A stretch of 64,000 nucleotides of DNA from NCBI RefSeq assembly GCF_010389155.1, contig NC_057761.1, forward strand, positions 19,904,501 through 19,968,500. The letters are read 5' to 3'. Below the pieces are notes generated by a model. That model worked only from the letters and a program-made list of their open reading frames with translations, searched no databases and was not told where the DNA came from. This document shows, piece after piece, positions 11,238 to 24,923 of the stretch. The DNA is from Erigeron canadensis. Taxonomy: Eukaryota; Streptophyta; Magnoliopsida; Asterales; Asteraceae. Every line of letters begins with the position of its first letter. Position 1 is the stretch's first letter. A program made the position numbers and the translations under genes.

Positions 11238-12200
11238 AGTAAGTCCCAACTCAAGAGATAGTACTACTAAACACATCTCTATGTTGACGGTGAGAGTCTT
11301 TGCAATATGTTCAAGAACTAGACAATTGCCAGTTGCTATGAACGATATACCAAGTTACTGGATAGATTACTTATTAAGGTGACAAAGTGATAAGTAAAAG
11401 ACAATGCAAATATTAAATACTTGTAAAGTAAATTGGTGAGACAATATGTAATTTTCAAGTATAATTTATTTATTTATATGTTAAATATATTACAAAGTTG
11501 TTGCGGAACCAGATAATAGAATAATGTAAATATCCTAACAACTTATTAAATACAATTGATCTATACTTGGAAGTTCTCTTTTCAATCGAAACACTTAAAG
11601 TTGTGAAATGTTCCTTTTTGCAATTGAGAGAATATTGCACAAGTTCACCAATAATATTGCAAAGCACATATGCAAAAGATTGTTTCTTGGTTGTGCAAAG
11701 GCCCTTGTTTATAAGCAAAGGTTGACATTGAGATGTCAACCTTGCCGTACAAATATGGTTGAGAGCATTTAAGGAAGTGTATTGAATTCCTTCAAAATGC
11801 TTGATAAAGTAAGATATAAAGTCACTTTATTCAACATACCTTATGCACTTTTGTACTTTAATCATAAACAAAGGGTATTGTCTCGATAATTGTACATAAA
11901 GTAATAAGGTCTTCCTCGTAATCAGTGTAAAGCTTTTTAAGTACTTTACACTAATGCTCTCCAGTCTTGATCTAGGAAAAATGTCCACTGGCTTCGCTGC
12001 CATGGTCATTCTCTTTTTTCCACTTGCTGTCTTCAGCTTCAATTGGAATGTCTTCAGTTCTTGGTCAGATCTCAACTAGAGTGAGCTCCAGTTGCATCAA
12101 CTGTACACTGACCACTATACTTCTAATATTTCTAGACAAATCTTTTTGTCTCTAGATGCAACCGGAGATGCTCCTGTTTACAGCGAAACTCGACCTAATA
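11238..12200 (-). mobile_element. Old solo LTR (minus), same family as 17526-18500
   Basis: Its reverse complement aligns along the whole length with the solo LTR at 17526-18500. Shared landmarks are GTAAGTCCCAACTC at one end, GGCTTCGCTGCCATGGTCA in the middle and GACCTAA at the other end. A TATAAA-like box lies near 11708 on the minus strand. The terminal TG/CA has mutated and no 5-bp target duplication remains, so it is older than its relative. Confidence 0.7.
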
Positions 12201-12324
12201 ATTCCATCATAATTTCAATAAAAGGGATATAAAGAAAGCAAGTAAAGAAAGCAAAATGACCCATCAATAAATGTAAACAGAAAATCAGTAGAAACATAAT
12301 TGGAAACATCCACATCCCTTTCTT

Positions 12325-12368
<44 letters not shown>

Positions 12369-13119
12369 GTTCTTGTTCCTACGCAACCACCATCACCTCT
12401 GAAAGATGAAACGGAAATGCAGTGGTGCTGGGGATGGCTTTTTCCAGCAATGAAAAGTGGTGGAGGTGGTTAGCTGGATATTGGTGGTCAACCTTTGATT
12501 TTTGGGTGTCTTCATGAGATATGTATAAATATATACATAGATGTGCTTTTGAGCCTATTCATCGGAAAACTCGTTGTTGCTGCCGCCGCCACTGGAATCT
12601 TGAGCCGATTGTCGGAGTCCTCAAACATAAATGTTCAGCGGTTATTCTTTTGAGACTCACAAGGGGCACGAACGTTATATAAATGTTAAGCTCCTCTTTT
12701 TTTTACCAATGTCGTCCCTCTGGCTAATGTGCCAGGCGGAAATGTGGCGAAAAGGGGCGGCGGGCGGCTTAAAGCCATCCAACTCTCAATAGTTTTATTT
12801 ATTAACACTCATTTATTTTGGTCATCGTCTATAGTCTATTATCACAAATGGAATAACAATTTTATCAATTTATTTATTTATTTATTTTTTCCAGCAAATT
12901 TACATCTGAACTAATGCATAAACTTCTCCATAATACTTTTTCTCTCCACGAGACCAAAGCCTCTACCACCCTACCTAGGTGGTGATGGCAATTAAAATCT
13001 TCTGCAACTTTTTAATAAATAGATTTCTCACTGTGTTCTCATTTTAAGATGTTCTCACTGGAATATGTGTGTGTGTGTGTGTGTAACGAACGACATTGTA
13101 ATCTACATCTACTCTTAAA
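12201..13119. other. Intergenic DNA with microsatellites
   Basis: A (TC)n tract at about 12319-12366 and a (GT)n tract at about 13066-13084. No gene recognised; the short open frame near 12729 has no family signature. Confidence 0.55.
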
Positions 13120-13223
13120 TTACATGCATGCTTGAGATTAAACTCAGGACTTTAGAGAAATATCTCATTAATCCACCCCAACAAATATGAAAAGTTTAGA
13201 CTCTAACACATGCGGATCCTCCC
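13120..13223 (-). repeat. SINE fragment interrupted by the hAT element (rest at 16622-16660)
   Basis: On the minus strand, 16660-16622 joined to 13223-13120 reads as one SINE of the 331-505 family: A-box-like TGACTCATTGATAACG, a degenerate B-box, then TTGGGGTGGATTAAT and GAGTTTAATCTCA. The hAT element and its target duplication sit between the two parts. Confidence 0.65.
13216..13223. repeat. 8-bp target site duplication of the hAT element (second copy 16622-16629)
   Basis: ATCCTCCC directly precedes the left terminus (CAGTGGCG) and directly follows the right terminus (GCGCCTCTG). Eight exact bases is the hAT signature. Confidence 0.95.
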
Positions 13224-16200
13224 CAGTGGCGAAGCCAGAAATTTTTGAGTAGGGGGTCAGGATCTAATTTTTTTTTCCTAAAGTTATTGTTCGGGTAATA
13301 TGTTAGGGTTGGTGATTCGATTCGGGTCGGGTAAAAAATTAAATACTATTATAATAAAAAAAAGTTTCAATCACTAAAAAACTAAATATTTGTCCAAGAC
13401 AAGTAAATATTATTACATTAAAAAGGAGTTAAACGGTTGGTACCTGGTTCGATTCACTGAAGAAATTAGATTTCAACCTTTCAACCTTTAAGAACATTGA
13501 ATTCTTCAATTATGGACTCCGCATCAAACTTGCTAGCAATTTTTTTTTTTCTATGTAAATCACCATACTGTTTGCTAGATTGTCACCAGACATCTTATTA
13601 CGTAGGCGAGTCTTAATATCTTCATTGCCGAAAATCCCCTCTCTGTTGTTGTAGTTGAAACCGGAAGTGTCAAGAGTAGCCGACACACTCTTTCAACCAA
13701 ATCATACATGCTATTTTTCCCAGTTTCTACAAGAGTTTGGCAGAGATCAGAAAGGGTTGCTACCTTACTTAGCTTGGAATTATCTATCCTTTCAACTTGA
13801 AAAGTCTCAACTTGACATCTTAACTGATTTCCCTCCTGCTCTATAAAGTCCATAGGATAATATTTCTCAACAAGAAGAACAATATCACCAATATTAATCT
13901 GTTTTGAGCATAAACTCGCACCAAGAGATAATAACTCTACCGATGTCTTTTCTTATCCAATGTCTCCATAAACAAATCTACTCGGTAAAAATGTTCAAAT
14001 GTAACATGAAGATCATTTTTACGAGGCCGATACCGGGTAGATTTATATGGAGCCTTCATATCGGGCTGCTCAATGTCATATCTTTGACAAAAAAAATTAA
14101 CTTTCTCAATTAAAGAATCCCATCCATTGTTTCTAAAATCATTTAGACTAACCTTTGTGGCTGAAACTGACTCCATTGCATTAAGGATGTCTTGGGATTT
14201 CTTTTGTAATCCTTGAGAAAGTGCATCAGTTTTTTGCATCACCTCTTTCATCATGTGAAGAACAAACACAAACTCGAATGACTTCAAGTGAGTATAAGCC
14301 ACTTGAGCATCTCCACGTTGAGGACGGGTATTATTAGGTTTGTCGTCCATTACTCCCTTGAGAACAGTCCGAGTAACACCAAACATGTTAATCAAACTAC
14401 AAATGGAATTATAATGGGAACCCCAACGTGTATCCCCAACCCTTTTTAATGTTCTGACCTGGTTTTTTCCTTTTCCCGATTTGATTTCACCCAACTCCGG
14501 TAATTCTTTAATCTCATTTGCCTTCGCCTTTTGTAACTCATCGTGACACTTACTAGAAGCACAAACCACATTTATTACATAAGCTAATTTATCAAAGAAC
14601 TCGTGTACTGGATCGACTTGCTTTGAGACACAAACTAAGGCAAGTTGTAACCTATAAAAAAAAATCAACTCCATATGAGTATTTAGTCAAACCAAAAAAA
14701 GAACGAAAAACAATAAAAAGTAAGTAACCTGTGAGCAAAGCAATGAATGTAATATGCATAAGGACTATGCTGCCGAACGAGTGCCTGTGATCCGTTCCAT
14801 TCCCCACTCATATTGCTAGAACCATCATAACCTTGACCATGAATTTTTCTAGTATCAAAGTTTTGATTCAAAATTCTATTCCACAAACTAGCCTTTAAAG
14901 TCGCCGCAATAGTATTTTCTACATGAACTGTATTCAAGAATATTTCCCGTATCACCCCTTTCGCATCAACAAATCTTAATACTATGGCCATTTGCTCTTT
15001 TTTGGATTCATCCCGTGACTCATCAACCATGATACAAAACCAAGAATCCCCCACTTCTTCCCGTATATACTTTCTCACTTTATTTGCCATAATACTAAGA
15101 ACTTCTTGTTAGATATCGGAAGATGTATACTTGGATTTTTTAGGAGCATTTTCCAAAATAACATTTGCAAGATCATCATTATAAGAAGCTAATGGTGTTA
15201 GCAATTCAAGAAAGTTACCTTGATTCTTTGAATTGGAAGATTTATCATGTCCTCGTAAAGCACAAGCTTGGTATGTTAACCAACGAACTACATCATTGTA
15301 CCTTTCAATCTTAAACGGTTTTTCCTTATTTGATCTTCACTTTGGTTTTCTATGAAATTTTCAATGTGTGCTTCTTGATTCACTAAATTAGTAGCAAACA
15401 CAAATGCCTTTTTGTGTGTTGAAGATCTAATGTGCTTCAAAATAGTACAATTATTCTCATCATTAACCTTTTTCCAATTGTCAAATCCTTCACAAGTAAA
15501 TGCACTATGACCACTTTGCCATTTGGTTTATCCTTATACAAATAACATAAAAAACAATAATCCTTGTGTGTTGTTGGAGAATACTCTAACCAATTAGGAA
15601 ACATACCAAACCAAGCATATTTAAATCGACGAAGATTATTCTTTGGACCTCTAGGCTTATACACTTCAAGATTAGGTTGATACACTCCTAATGATATATA
15701 TGCTAGCCTTACTTGCTCACGTACCTTAACCGGATATTTCCACATTTTAAGTCGTTTAGCGGGATCTCTTTCTAGGCTACTAACCTCCACTTCATTGATA
15801 TTAGCTTGTGGAATTTGTTGATTGCAAGTATCCGGACCAATAACCGGTTCGCTTGTTGAAGCTTTTTACGTTTACTCTCTTGTTTTTCTTCATCATCAAT
15901 TCCTTCTACTTGTTCTTATTGATTCTTTCTTTTAAAAAATGAAGTTATGGTTTTGTTATTCATTATTTCTTTTAAAATTTGTTCTACAACCACAAAAATT
16001 GCAAATAATAACTAACAAATCAAGTAATTAACTATAAAAGTTAATAAATCAAGTAATTAACCCCAAGTTCAATTACAATTAACAAAAACACTATCTCAAA
16101 TTCTCAATTAACAATTAACAATTTACTATTTCTATTAAAAACTTAATCCTTAATTTCCATTAAAACCCTAAATAAAAGACACATACCTGAAATCAATGGG

Positions 16201-16621
16201 AGGGCAGGAGTTTGGTCGGAAGTAACTCGGACGGCGACGTAGCGGCGGGCGGCGGACTGCAGGTGGTGGAGGTCGTGGGTGGCAGGAGACAGAAGGGGGG
16301 AGGAATTTGGAGACGAGGGAGGCAGGGTCGCAGGGAGCGTTGTTTTTTTTGTTATGGTCCGTTCCTTTTTTTTTTCTAATATTAATGGGCTAAGTTATTT
16401 AGATTATGGTTTTAGTTTTGGCTTAGTAATTTTGAATAGGCTTATGTAAATTTAATTGATGAATTTTATTGTTTGGTATATAAAAAAATTTTGACAATTA
16501 AAATGTGGGGTCGAAACTGAATATATCAAAAAGTTTCTACACGAAAAATATATACCCCTTCATCGTAAAAGATATTTCGGAGGGTCGGACGACCCCCCGC
16601 CCCATGGTGGTTGCGCCTCTG
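13224..16621 (-). mobile_element. hAT superfamily DNA transposon (Tip100-like), 3.4 kb
   Basis: The terminal inverted repeats are CAGTGGCGAAGCCAG on the left and the complement CAGAGGCGCAACCACC on the right, flanked by exact 8-bp duplications. The interior carries a minus-strand transposase of the TTF zinc finger/DUF4371/hAT-dimerisation type. The CAGTGGCGNAGCCA terminus suggests the Tip100 group (inference). Coding frameshifts make it non-autonomous now, but intact ends could still be mobilised by a related transposase. Confidence 0.93.
13575..15840 (-). pseudogene. hAT transposase, TTF zinc finger + DUF4371 + dimerisation region, disrupted
   Basis: It would cut and re-insert the surrounding hAT element. 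Order on the minus strand: a TTF-type zinc finger (15790-15437; FKYAWFGMFPNWLEYS with the CFLC motif); a DUF4371/RNase-H-like catalytic region (15090-14683; MVDESRDESKKEQMA and GQGYDGSSNMSG); its continuation (14674-13937; GDTRWGSHYNSI); and the C-terminal dimerisation block (13853-13575; LPVSTTTTERGFSAMK). An intron probably joins the second and third pieces (donor near 14727, acceptor near 14653). A frameshift near 15320, an in-frame stop before 15090 and a further break near 13900 inactivate it. Plant ZMYM1-like host genes share these domains, but the terminal repeats and target duplications show this one is a transposon gene. Confidence 0.88.
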
Positions 16622-16629
16622 ATCCTCCC

Positions 16630-17035
16630 AAGATCAAAGACGTTATCAATGAGTCACTATATATATAATGCAATGATAGAGATCAAATGAAAGATTCCTT
16701 AAGGTAAGAAATGAGAGGAAGTGATTTTTAAATTTATTTTCCTTTATTTTTAAATTTTTTTATAGGCCTTTTTTAATGTGTTAGTAAAAGCTCATTCAAA
16801 AAAAAAAAATATAAAATAATAAAAAAATTCATTACAGATATGTAAAAACCTACGTATGTGTAAGTTGTATATTTTACACACTAAGGTATTTTTTATTTTC
16901 TAAATTAATTTTATATATTTATTATTTAGTGAGATTTTGTTTAAAAAATCAAAAATGAAAACAAAACTATAATCAATCTTTTCTTCCTTTTCTCTTTAAA
17001 CTACCTACTTCCTATATCTCTACATTATAATATAG
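16630..17035. other. AT-rich intergenic DNA, no gene seen
   Basis: After the SINE remainder (to about 16660) only A/T-rich low-complexity sequence is present. Confidence 0.5.
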
Positions 17036-18813
17036 GGAAAAATATATTAAAAAATAACCTATTTACTCAAAATTCCTAAACAGGAGAACCTATTTAGTTT
17101 TCGTCTATTTAAAGGATCCAATTTTCATAAATTTCTTAATAAGGGGAACATTGTTAGTTTTTGACGTCAGGTCTCCGTTAAGTACCACGTCATCATCTTT
17201 GCTTACGGCCGTTGACTAAAACAAAAAAATACATTAAAAATGAAAAAAACGAAAATTCATAAATCGAAAATACATATATACGGATATAATATATATATAT
17301 ATAACACATTATCTTCCCTTTTTTTTCACTTTCACTTTTCCCGATTCTTCTTTTCTCCCCCCTTCATGAAGAAAAAAAGAGCAAGCAATGAGGATAGACC
17401 TATTATATCAACTAAGTCAAAAAAAAGTGTTCAAACTGTTGTCAATATGATCATAACTCAAGGAGTTGTACAAATGCCCCATTTAAGAAGGGGAAAATCA
17501 TGGTTCATGGGTTTTGTGGGGAAAATGTTAGGTCCAGTTTTAGAAAAACTGGTCAGTCTCCAGTTGCACATGGAGACAATAAGATTTGTCCAGAAATATG
17601 AGAGGTCCAGTTGCAATGTACAGTTTATGCAACTGGCGACCTCCTCCAGTTGAAGATCTGACACAAACCTGGAGACGGTCCAGTTGAAGTCAAAAACATC
17701 AAATGGAAGAAAGAGATTGACCATGGCAGCGAAGCCCAGTGGCAATTTGACCAGATTAAGAACTGGAGAGATTCGGTGTAAATGCCTTTACAAAGCTTTA
17801 CACTAATTACAAGGAAAAGACCTTTATTGCTTTATGTACTCTTACCCGGATAATGGATATTATCCTTGTATAAAGTACAAAGTACATAAAGCAGGTTGGA
17901 TAAAGTATACTCTCTGTCATACTTTATCAAGCATTTTCAAGGAAAAGTTTACACTTCCTTAAATGCTCTCAACCATATTTGTACGGCAAGGTTGACATTC
18001 CCAATGTCAACCTTTGCCTATAAATAGAGGCCATTGCACAACACAATTACACGTCTTCGCAAATATACTCTGCAATACTTTGGTGTGCTTGTGCAATATT
18101 CTCTCAATCACAAAAAGGAACATTTCACAACTCTAAGTGTTTCGATTGACAAAGAGGATTTCCATGTTTAGATCAATTGTATTTCATAGGTTATTAGGAT
18201 ATTTACATACTTGTAATATCTTGGTTCTGCATCAACCTTTGTATTTTGTTTATAATCAATAAATAAAATACACATGAAAAATACATATTATCTCATCATT
18301 TACTTTACTAGTTAATTATTTATTGCATTGTATTTACTTATTTACATTGTCATCTTAATAAGTAAACCTTCCAGATTAACCTGGTATACTGTTCACTATA
18401 ATTGGTCTTGTCCAGATTCAGTGAACGTATTGCAAATAAACTTCACTATTGACATAGAGGTGTCTCCAGTAGAATACCATCTTTTGAGTTGGGACTTACA
18501 GAAAATAGAAAAAAGAGAAAATAGGGTGTTATATATATATATGTATAATATATCCGTATATATGTATTTTTGATTTATGTATATTCGTATTTTCCATTTT
18601 TAATGTAATTTCTGTTTTAGTCAATGTTGTAAGCAAAGGTAATGACATGGCATGGGTGATGTGGCACTTAACGGAGGCCTGACGTCAAAAACTAACGATG
18701 TTGTCCTTTTTAGGAAATTTATCAAAACCAGATTCTTTAAATAGACGAAAACTAAATAGGTTTTCCATTTTAGGAATTTTGGGCAAGTAGGTTACCTTTT
18801 TATGTATTTTTCC
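17036..18813. mobile_element. Foldback/MULE-like element with ~275-bp terminal inverted repeats, split by a solo LTR
   Basis: 17036-17310 and 18530-18813 are inverted copies. Both read GGAAAAATA, then AACCTATTTAGTTTTCGTCT, a GTTAGTTTTTGACGTCAGG segment and CATATATACGGATAT. Without the nested LTR the element is about 800 bp. A short plus-strand frame in the interior (from 17368, MKKKRASNEDRPII...) has no recognisable domain and runs into the LTR. No clear 9-bp duplication could be fixed in the AT-rich flanks, so the superfamily (Mutator-like) is inferred from TIR length. Confidence 0.75.
17526..18500 (+). mobile_element. Solo LTR (975 bp) with 5-bp target duplication
   Basis: It starts TGTTAGGTCC and ends GGGACTTACA, flanked by GAAAA at 17521-17525 and 18501-18505. 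A TATAAATA box (18019-18026) gives plus orientation. It formed by LTR-LTR recombination of an element inserted in the older foldback unit. Many CCAGTTGCA/CTGGAGAC motifs repeat in its first 250 bp. Confidence 0.92.
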
Positions 18814-19977
18814 ATAAAATATAATACAATATTATATCCTTACATTAATGAAAATTGAATTATGAATAGTAACCATGATGAATAGTAACCGTTTATGTGG
18901 CGGATTACTATTTGTCCACTACAATATCTGAAATACTAATCGGATTTTGCCATATCGTATTTCCTTCACGTTTTCAAACACGGATTAATTGTTGGTTTTT
19001 TCATACTTTTTTCCTTTTGTATTTTCAACCAATATATTGTAACTTTTTCGTCATGATTTCAAGTACCATTATGCATCATTATTATATAAACTTTCATTAA
19101 AATTTAATCTTTCATTTTTGATTTTTAGTACTTTATTGCACATATGAAATATATATATATATTTGTTACCATAAATTTTTAATTGTGTTTGTAGTGTTGA
19201 CTTTAGGCAGATATATATTTCATATGCCAAATTTTTTAGTTAACACATATAGTGATACATTATCAATAACAAAACTCAATCACAATAAGTGAAACATTGC
19301 AATGCGTAAAAGTAACCTAATGTAAATAAATGTAACATTGATTCTTAATTAGGCGGTTGAATGTTTAATTCAATTTTACCAAAATAATGCAACTATTTCA
19401 ACAAAATAATTGAAGTCTCGCAACGCAGGACCGAATATTACTAGTTATAATTATAAGTGTCTAGTTCATGTTAATTTTTGAGGCTATCGACTTGAGTTTG
19501 ACAATTTATTTGGCTTCAAGTCTTGTACTTTTTCAATGAGAGATTTTTATAAACTAAGTGAGTTATCTAAATTTGACAACTTCTTGGGTTATGAATCAAT
19601 CCATTTTGCGATTAGTGTTAGCCAAGTCAATTTCTGTTTTGATTATTTACCTTATGTATAACTTATAGCATTATAATATTCCAAAATCACTATTTAACGG
19701 GTATATTCGACTCGAAAGTCATCATTTTAAGTACAAAAAAATGTACTGCGTGTTTCAATTCTTAACGTATATGCATGATGTAAATTTTTCTCCACCTAAT
19801 CTCAAGTAAAATATTTAAAAATTGATGGTCTAAAACTTGAATAACTCAACAGTTTATGTCCAATTTCTAGACTTAATAACCAAGTCTCCTAATGCATGTA
19901 TTAATTAGTGTAAGAACTAAGAAATATTGATTTGACCTTTTCTAAACCCAAAATCCTTAATTAACATTTGTGTTCCT
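18814..19977. other. Intergenic/upstream region of peroxidase 1
   Basis: AT-rich, no gene. A degenerate Helitron-like 3' end is at 19415-19444. A segment near 19585-19640 resembles the 54-bp duplication at 35163-35270. From about 19850 on, the sequence matches the region upstream of peroxidase 2 (about 57660 on), marking the left part of the duplicated block. Confidence 0.6.
19415..19444 (+). other. Possible Helitron 3' end
   Basis: A weak GC-rich hairpin (CTCGCAACGCAGGAC) lies about 10 bp before CTAG (19441-19444), followed by T, as at Helitron ends. The 5' end was not located. Confidence 0.35.
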
Positions 19978-19985
19978 TATAAATA
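19978..19985 (+). promoter_or_regulatory. TATA box of peroxidase 1
   Basis: TATAAATA about 90 bp upstream of the start codon, in the same context as the box of the duplicate gene (57845-57852). Confidence 0.7.
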
Positions 19986-20075
19986 CTTTATAAGACTACC
20001 ACAAGATCATATAACACAAATATTCGTACATCGTACTAATTAATTAAACACTACTCTTGGTCACCAACTACGTAT

Positions 20076-21519
<1,444 letters not shown>

Positions 21520-21800
21520 AATATCAAACTAGATGGCTTGATAATCTAAAGATTATGAATTTTTGCTTTATGTAAAAATTTCAATTGTATGTTTGTTCTC
21601 CTATACATATATTCATTATATGTTAGAATTGTTTATTCATTCGATGAATTGTAGAAAGAGGAAATTAAGTGTATAGGTTATTGTTTTAATGTTCTCTTTT
21701 AGATTATTTTGATTAAAAATCCCAATGTTTGTATGATCAGTATCAATGATTTGATTTCAACAATCTATGATATGACATCAATATAGTGGTTAAAATAATA

Positions 21801-22053
21801 CTATCTCCGTCTCATTTTAATTGTTCTATTCTGACTGGTCACGTATTTTTTCTTCCGATTTTGACCGTAAATATCTTTATTTATGTTATATATTAGTTGA
21901 TGAAAGTTATATTAATGAAAAGTTATTTAAAACTTAATCAATTCATATATGCTATATCAATTCTTATATAATACAAACAAAAAAATTTACGGTCAAATTT
22001 GAAAGAAAAATACTTAAAAAGTCAAAATAGGTTATTTAATTAGGATGGAGCAA
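21801..22053. mobile_element. Stowaway-like MITE downstream of peroxidase 1
   Basis: Ends CTATCTCCGTCTCATTTTAA and (complement) TTGCTCCATCCTAATTAAA, flanked by TA (21799-21800, 22054-22055). The corresponding place downstream of peroxidase 2 (near 59945) lacks it, which gives an empty site. Confidence 0.75.
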
Positions 22054-22103
22054 TATCTATTTTTAACAAGAAAATAGAAGTTTTATTACAAAGTACTAGA
22101 ATA

Positions 22104-22140
22104 CTAGAGTGAAAGCCCATGCGATGCACGACCGGGCTTG
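22104..22140 (-). other. Helitron 3' terminus (minus orientation)
   Basis: On the minus strand a hairpin (GCCCGGTCGTGCATCGCATG then GGC) is followed about 8 bp later by CTAG (22107-22104) and a host T. The element would extend to the right. Its 5' end was not fixed; 30436 to about 32100 or 33147 may belong to it, beyond the inserted copia element. Confidence 0.55.
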
Positions 22141-23340
22141 TTCACTTATTTGATGTCTTTAGTGATGGTTATAAGGACTGTTTATCGATGTTTGTCTTCA
22201 TACTTTACAACCACCCAGGGCTGCTTTGCATTTTTGACAGATGAAGTACATGGTCATGCTGTGAGACATCGAAGATGATACCCACAAGTAGAATAGAAAT
22301 TCAATACTACAAAGTTGATCCCGAAGAATAATAACCCCCAGTACTGTAGATGCTAACACCAAAAGCCATGTTCACTTGGCAAAAAGATCTTCTGCAGTAA
22401 TAGATAAATACGGTTTCTTCACCAGGAAAATCAAACAGATGTCAAATATAAATAAGCAATGAGGATCATTGGGTTTATTAACACACATAAGTGCATAACC
22501 ACACACCCCTAAATATGTTTCATAAGAAACTGTGATTTTTTTTTACTGAATATAGTATTAAATATGTAATTTATTTGGATCATGACCTGCCAGAGTTTGA
22601 ACACAACTAAGAACTTGGCGTTTCTAAAAAAAAGTATTCACTTTTTAGGTAAAACAAATAATTTACTCAATTCCGAAATTTATATAAAATATTTTACATC
22701 TTTGAATAAAATTTCAAGAAGCTACTAAACATAAAAATCGACATATTTTGTCTTACGTGTCTAATTAAGAGAAAATGTAACAAAATTATTACCGAATGTT
22801 GTAAGTATGACTTCAAAAGTCAGAGGGATTAGATTATAACTCACCTGTTGACCAACAAACATCAGGGTTCTGAAGGAGATACTGCCGCCTCCTCATAGCG
22901 GTCACACTTCCTATAGTGTACGTTCGTAATGGTTACGCCTGAACAAAACTTATTGGTTACATTGAAAGATTTAAATTAACATTGACTTGGTTTATAACAA
23001 AACCGGTTGCGTCATAAATGACAGTTTCATCCGCGAATGCTCCCGCAAAGTGGTTTCATCAACATTTGTTGTACCTTTCCTTGTCGACCCATATTATGCG
23101 TTATAATTTTTTCGCTTAATTATCTTGTTATACAATGGTATCAATCTTCCAATATAGACCAACAAAGATTTACAAACCTACACCCTATATAACATAAATA
23201 ATGTAATACATCAAAATAAGATTACCCGATGTCGCAGAGGGTGGTGGGATAAAAAAAAATCTCTAACTATTTTAATTAGATAACTTATTGAATGCTTAGC
23301 CTTCCCTGTACCAACTTACAAAGAGATTTCATAAACAACT
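22141..23340 (-). other. Region with exon-like fragments, not identified
   Basis: On the minus strand a stretch at about 22925-22855 reads as a clean coding segment (MRRRQYLLQNPDVCWSTG) ending at a GT donor. Another at about 23090-23000 is open over ~30 codons. Neither matches a family I know. Between them lies AT-rich sequence. They could be captured host exons in a Helitron. Confidence 0.35.
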
Positions 23341-24004
23341 TGTTGGGTTATGTAACTATTTATCACAACAAATCACAAAGCACGTAACGGAAGATAAAAT
23401 CTATACAGTTTAATTAATTAACCAAAGTATAAAATATGTACCTTATAATGGAGAGATTGAAAACCCATGAACCAATTACCATTTGTTTCGTCTAACAAAT
23501 TCTAGCACAATTAATGCTATGTATGCATTAATTATATGAGAAACCATGTGATTATTCGTAAAAGCACAAAACCGAATCCCTTTTGGGATTTTTGGTTCGG
23601 TTCGACCAAAAGGAAAAAAGGGAAAGAGGAGGAGAGTTTTTATTATGTGAATGAATAATTAAAACCTTTAAATTAAGCCCTTTATTTATAGGGAATAATT
23701 AGGGTTTAATTTATTTGGTGATCAAGCTAAATCAAGACCTAAAAGACCTCTCAAAAACCGGCTCCCTTTATGGATTTAGAGCCCAACTCTAATTTCCATA
23801 TTTCATATTTTAAACCTCCTCTTAATTAATTTAAATACAATTAATCCTTTAACTTATTTAAATTAATTATTTCGTGATCAAATTAACTAATAAATTACAT
23901 TTAATTTATTAATTAATTTATAGTTACATTTACGTTGAGGTGTGACCCCGTAGGCTTAAATACTTTTCGGACATACGTTCATTTTACGTGATCATATTTT
24001 AACA
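23341..24004 (-). repeat. 3' LTR of the copia element (shorter copy)
   Basis: It starts TGTTGGGTTATG and ends ATATTTTAACA on the plus strand. Compared with the other LTR it lacks about 115 bp after GGAGAGATTGAAA (near 23460), the piece holding ACAAGAACAAGGTG. Confidence 0.88.
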
Positions 24005-24014
24005 GCTCCCACTT
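24005..24014 (-). other. Polypurine tract of the copia element
   Basis: On the minus strand AAGTGGGAGC lies immediately before the 3' LTR (TGTTAAAATATG), the standard plus-strand priming site in plant copia elements. Confidence 0.8.
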
Positions 24015-24923
24015 GAATGAAGGTAATAACATTGGTAAGCGTCTAGCAACACGCCAATGCTCCCTAAAACATTTAAGTATAGTTTTAAATGGTTAAGACA
24101 TTTATTATCACTTTGTTCCGATACCTTTGTTAAATATGAATATGGATCAAGATCATTTCATAATTTAACAATTATGTTTCTCATTCTATAACTAATTAAT
24201 GATTACCAAATATAATCGAGAACTATCTGGATTTATTTGGGCACGGCCATGCAAACATCTTAATTAGTCCTAATGAGGGCGCCAAACGGTATCATACTTC
24301 AATTTCAAATTGAAGGAACAAATCCTATATTGACTACACGTGTCAGTCATCATATTTCACGACGCTTTCTGAAAATAGCCCTTTATGTACCCCCTTATTT
24401 AGGTGAGTTAGAACTATATCTAGTAAGTGCGATTCATACATGCTGACCTACTTGTATCTCAAGTCAAAGGATCAATAAAAGTAACCATTTACGAATTTCA
24501 CTTAATGACGATGATCCATAAAGTGATAATTCGTTAGTGGGGTAGTCCGATATGCATCCGTTATGGATATCATGTGAGTTTGGTGGGAACCATCCATTAT
24601 ATATTCCAAGAATATAACCAATCACTCACATTCGTCTTCGTTTAATTATATTCCCATATAATTAATCGACAATGGACAATTTAGAATATTTAATAATAAA
24701 ATATTCAAGGATTAAACATGCAAATATATGACACAATTTAATATTGAATGAAATTAAACATATCAAGTACTTTATTTCATTATAGAAAATATAAATTGTT
24801 TAACATCCCTTATCCAAATACCGAAACAACAGATTTACATGAAATAACTAGCTAATTTAAGTCCTATGCCCTTGGCATGCCTTTCAAGCTTGGGCCTAGA
24901 TAAAGCTTTTGTGAAAGGATCAG

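Noticed and set aside
13655..14113. Plus-strand ORFs at 13655-13846 and 13904-14113
   Set aside because: Shadows of the hAT transposase on the other strand.
17368..17653. Possible AT-hook or nuclear protein start (MKKKRASNEDRPII)
   Set aside because: The frame runs into the solo LTR and has no known domain; at most a relic of the foldback element's interior.
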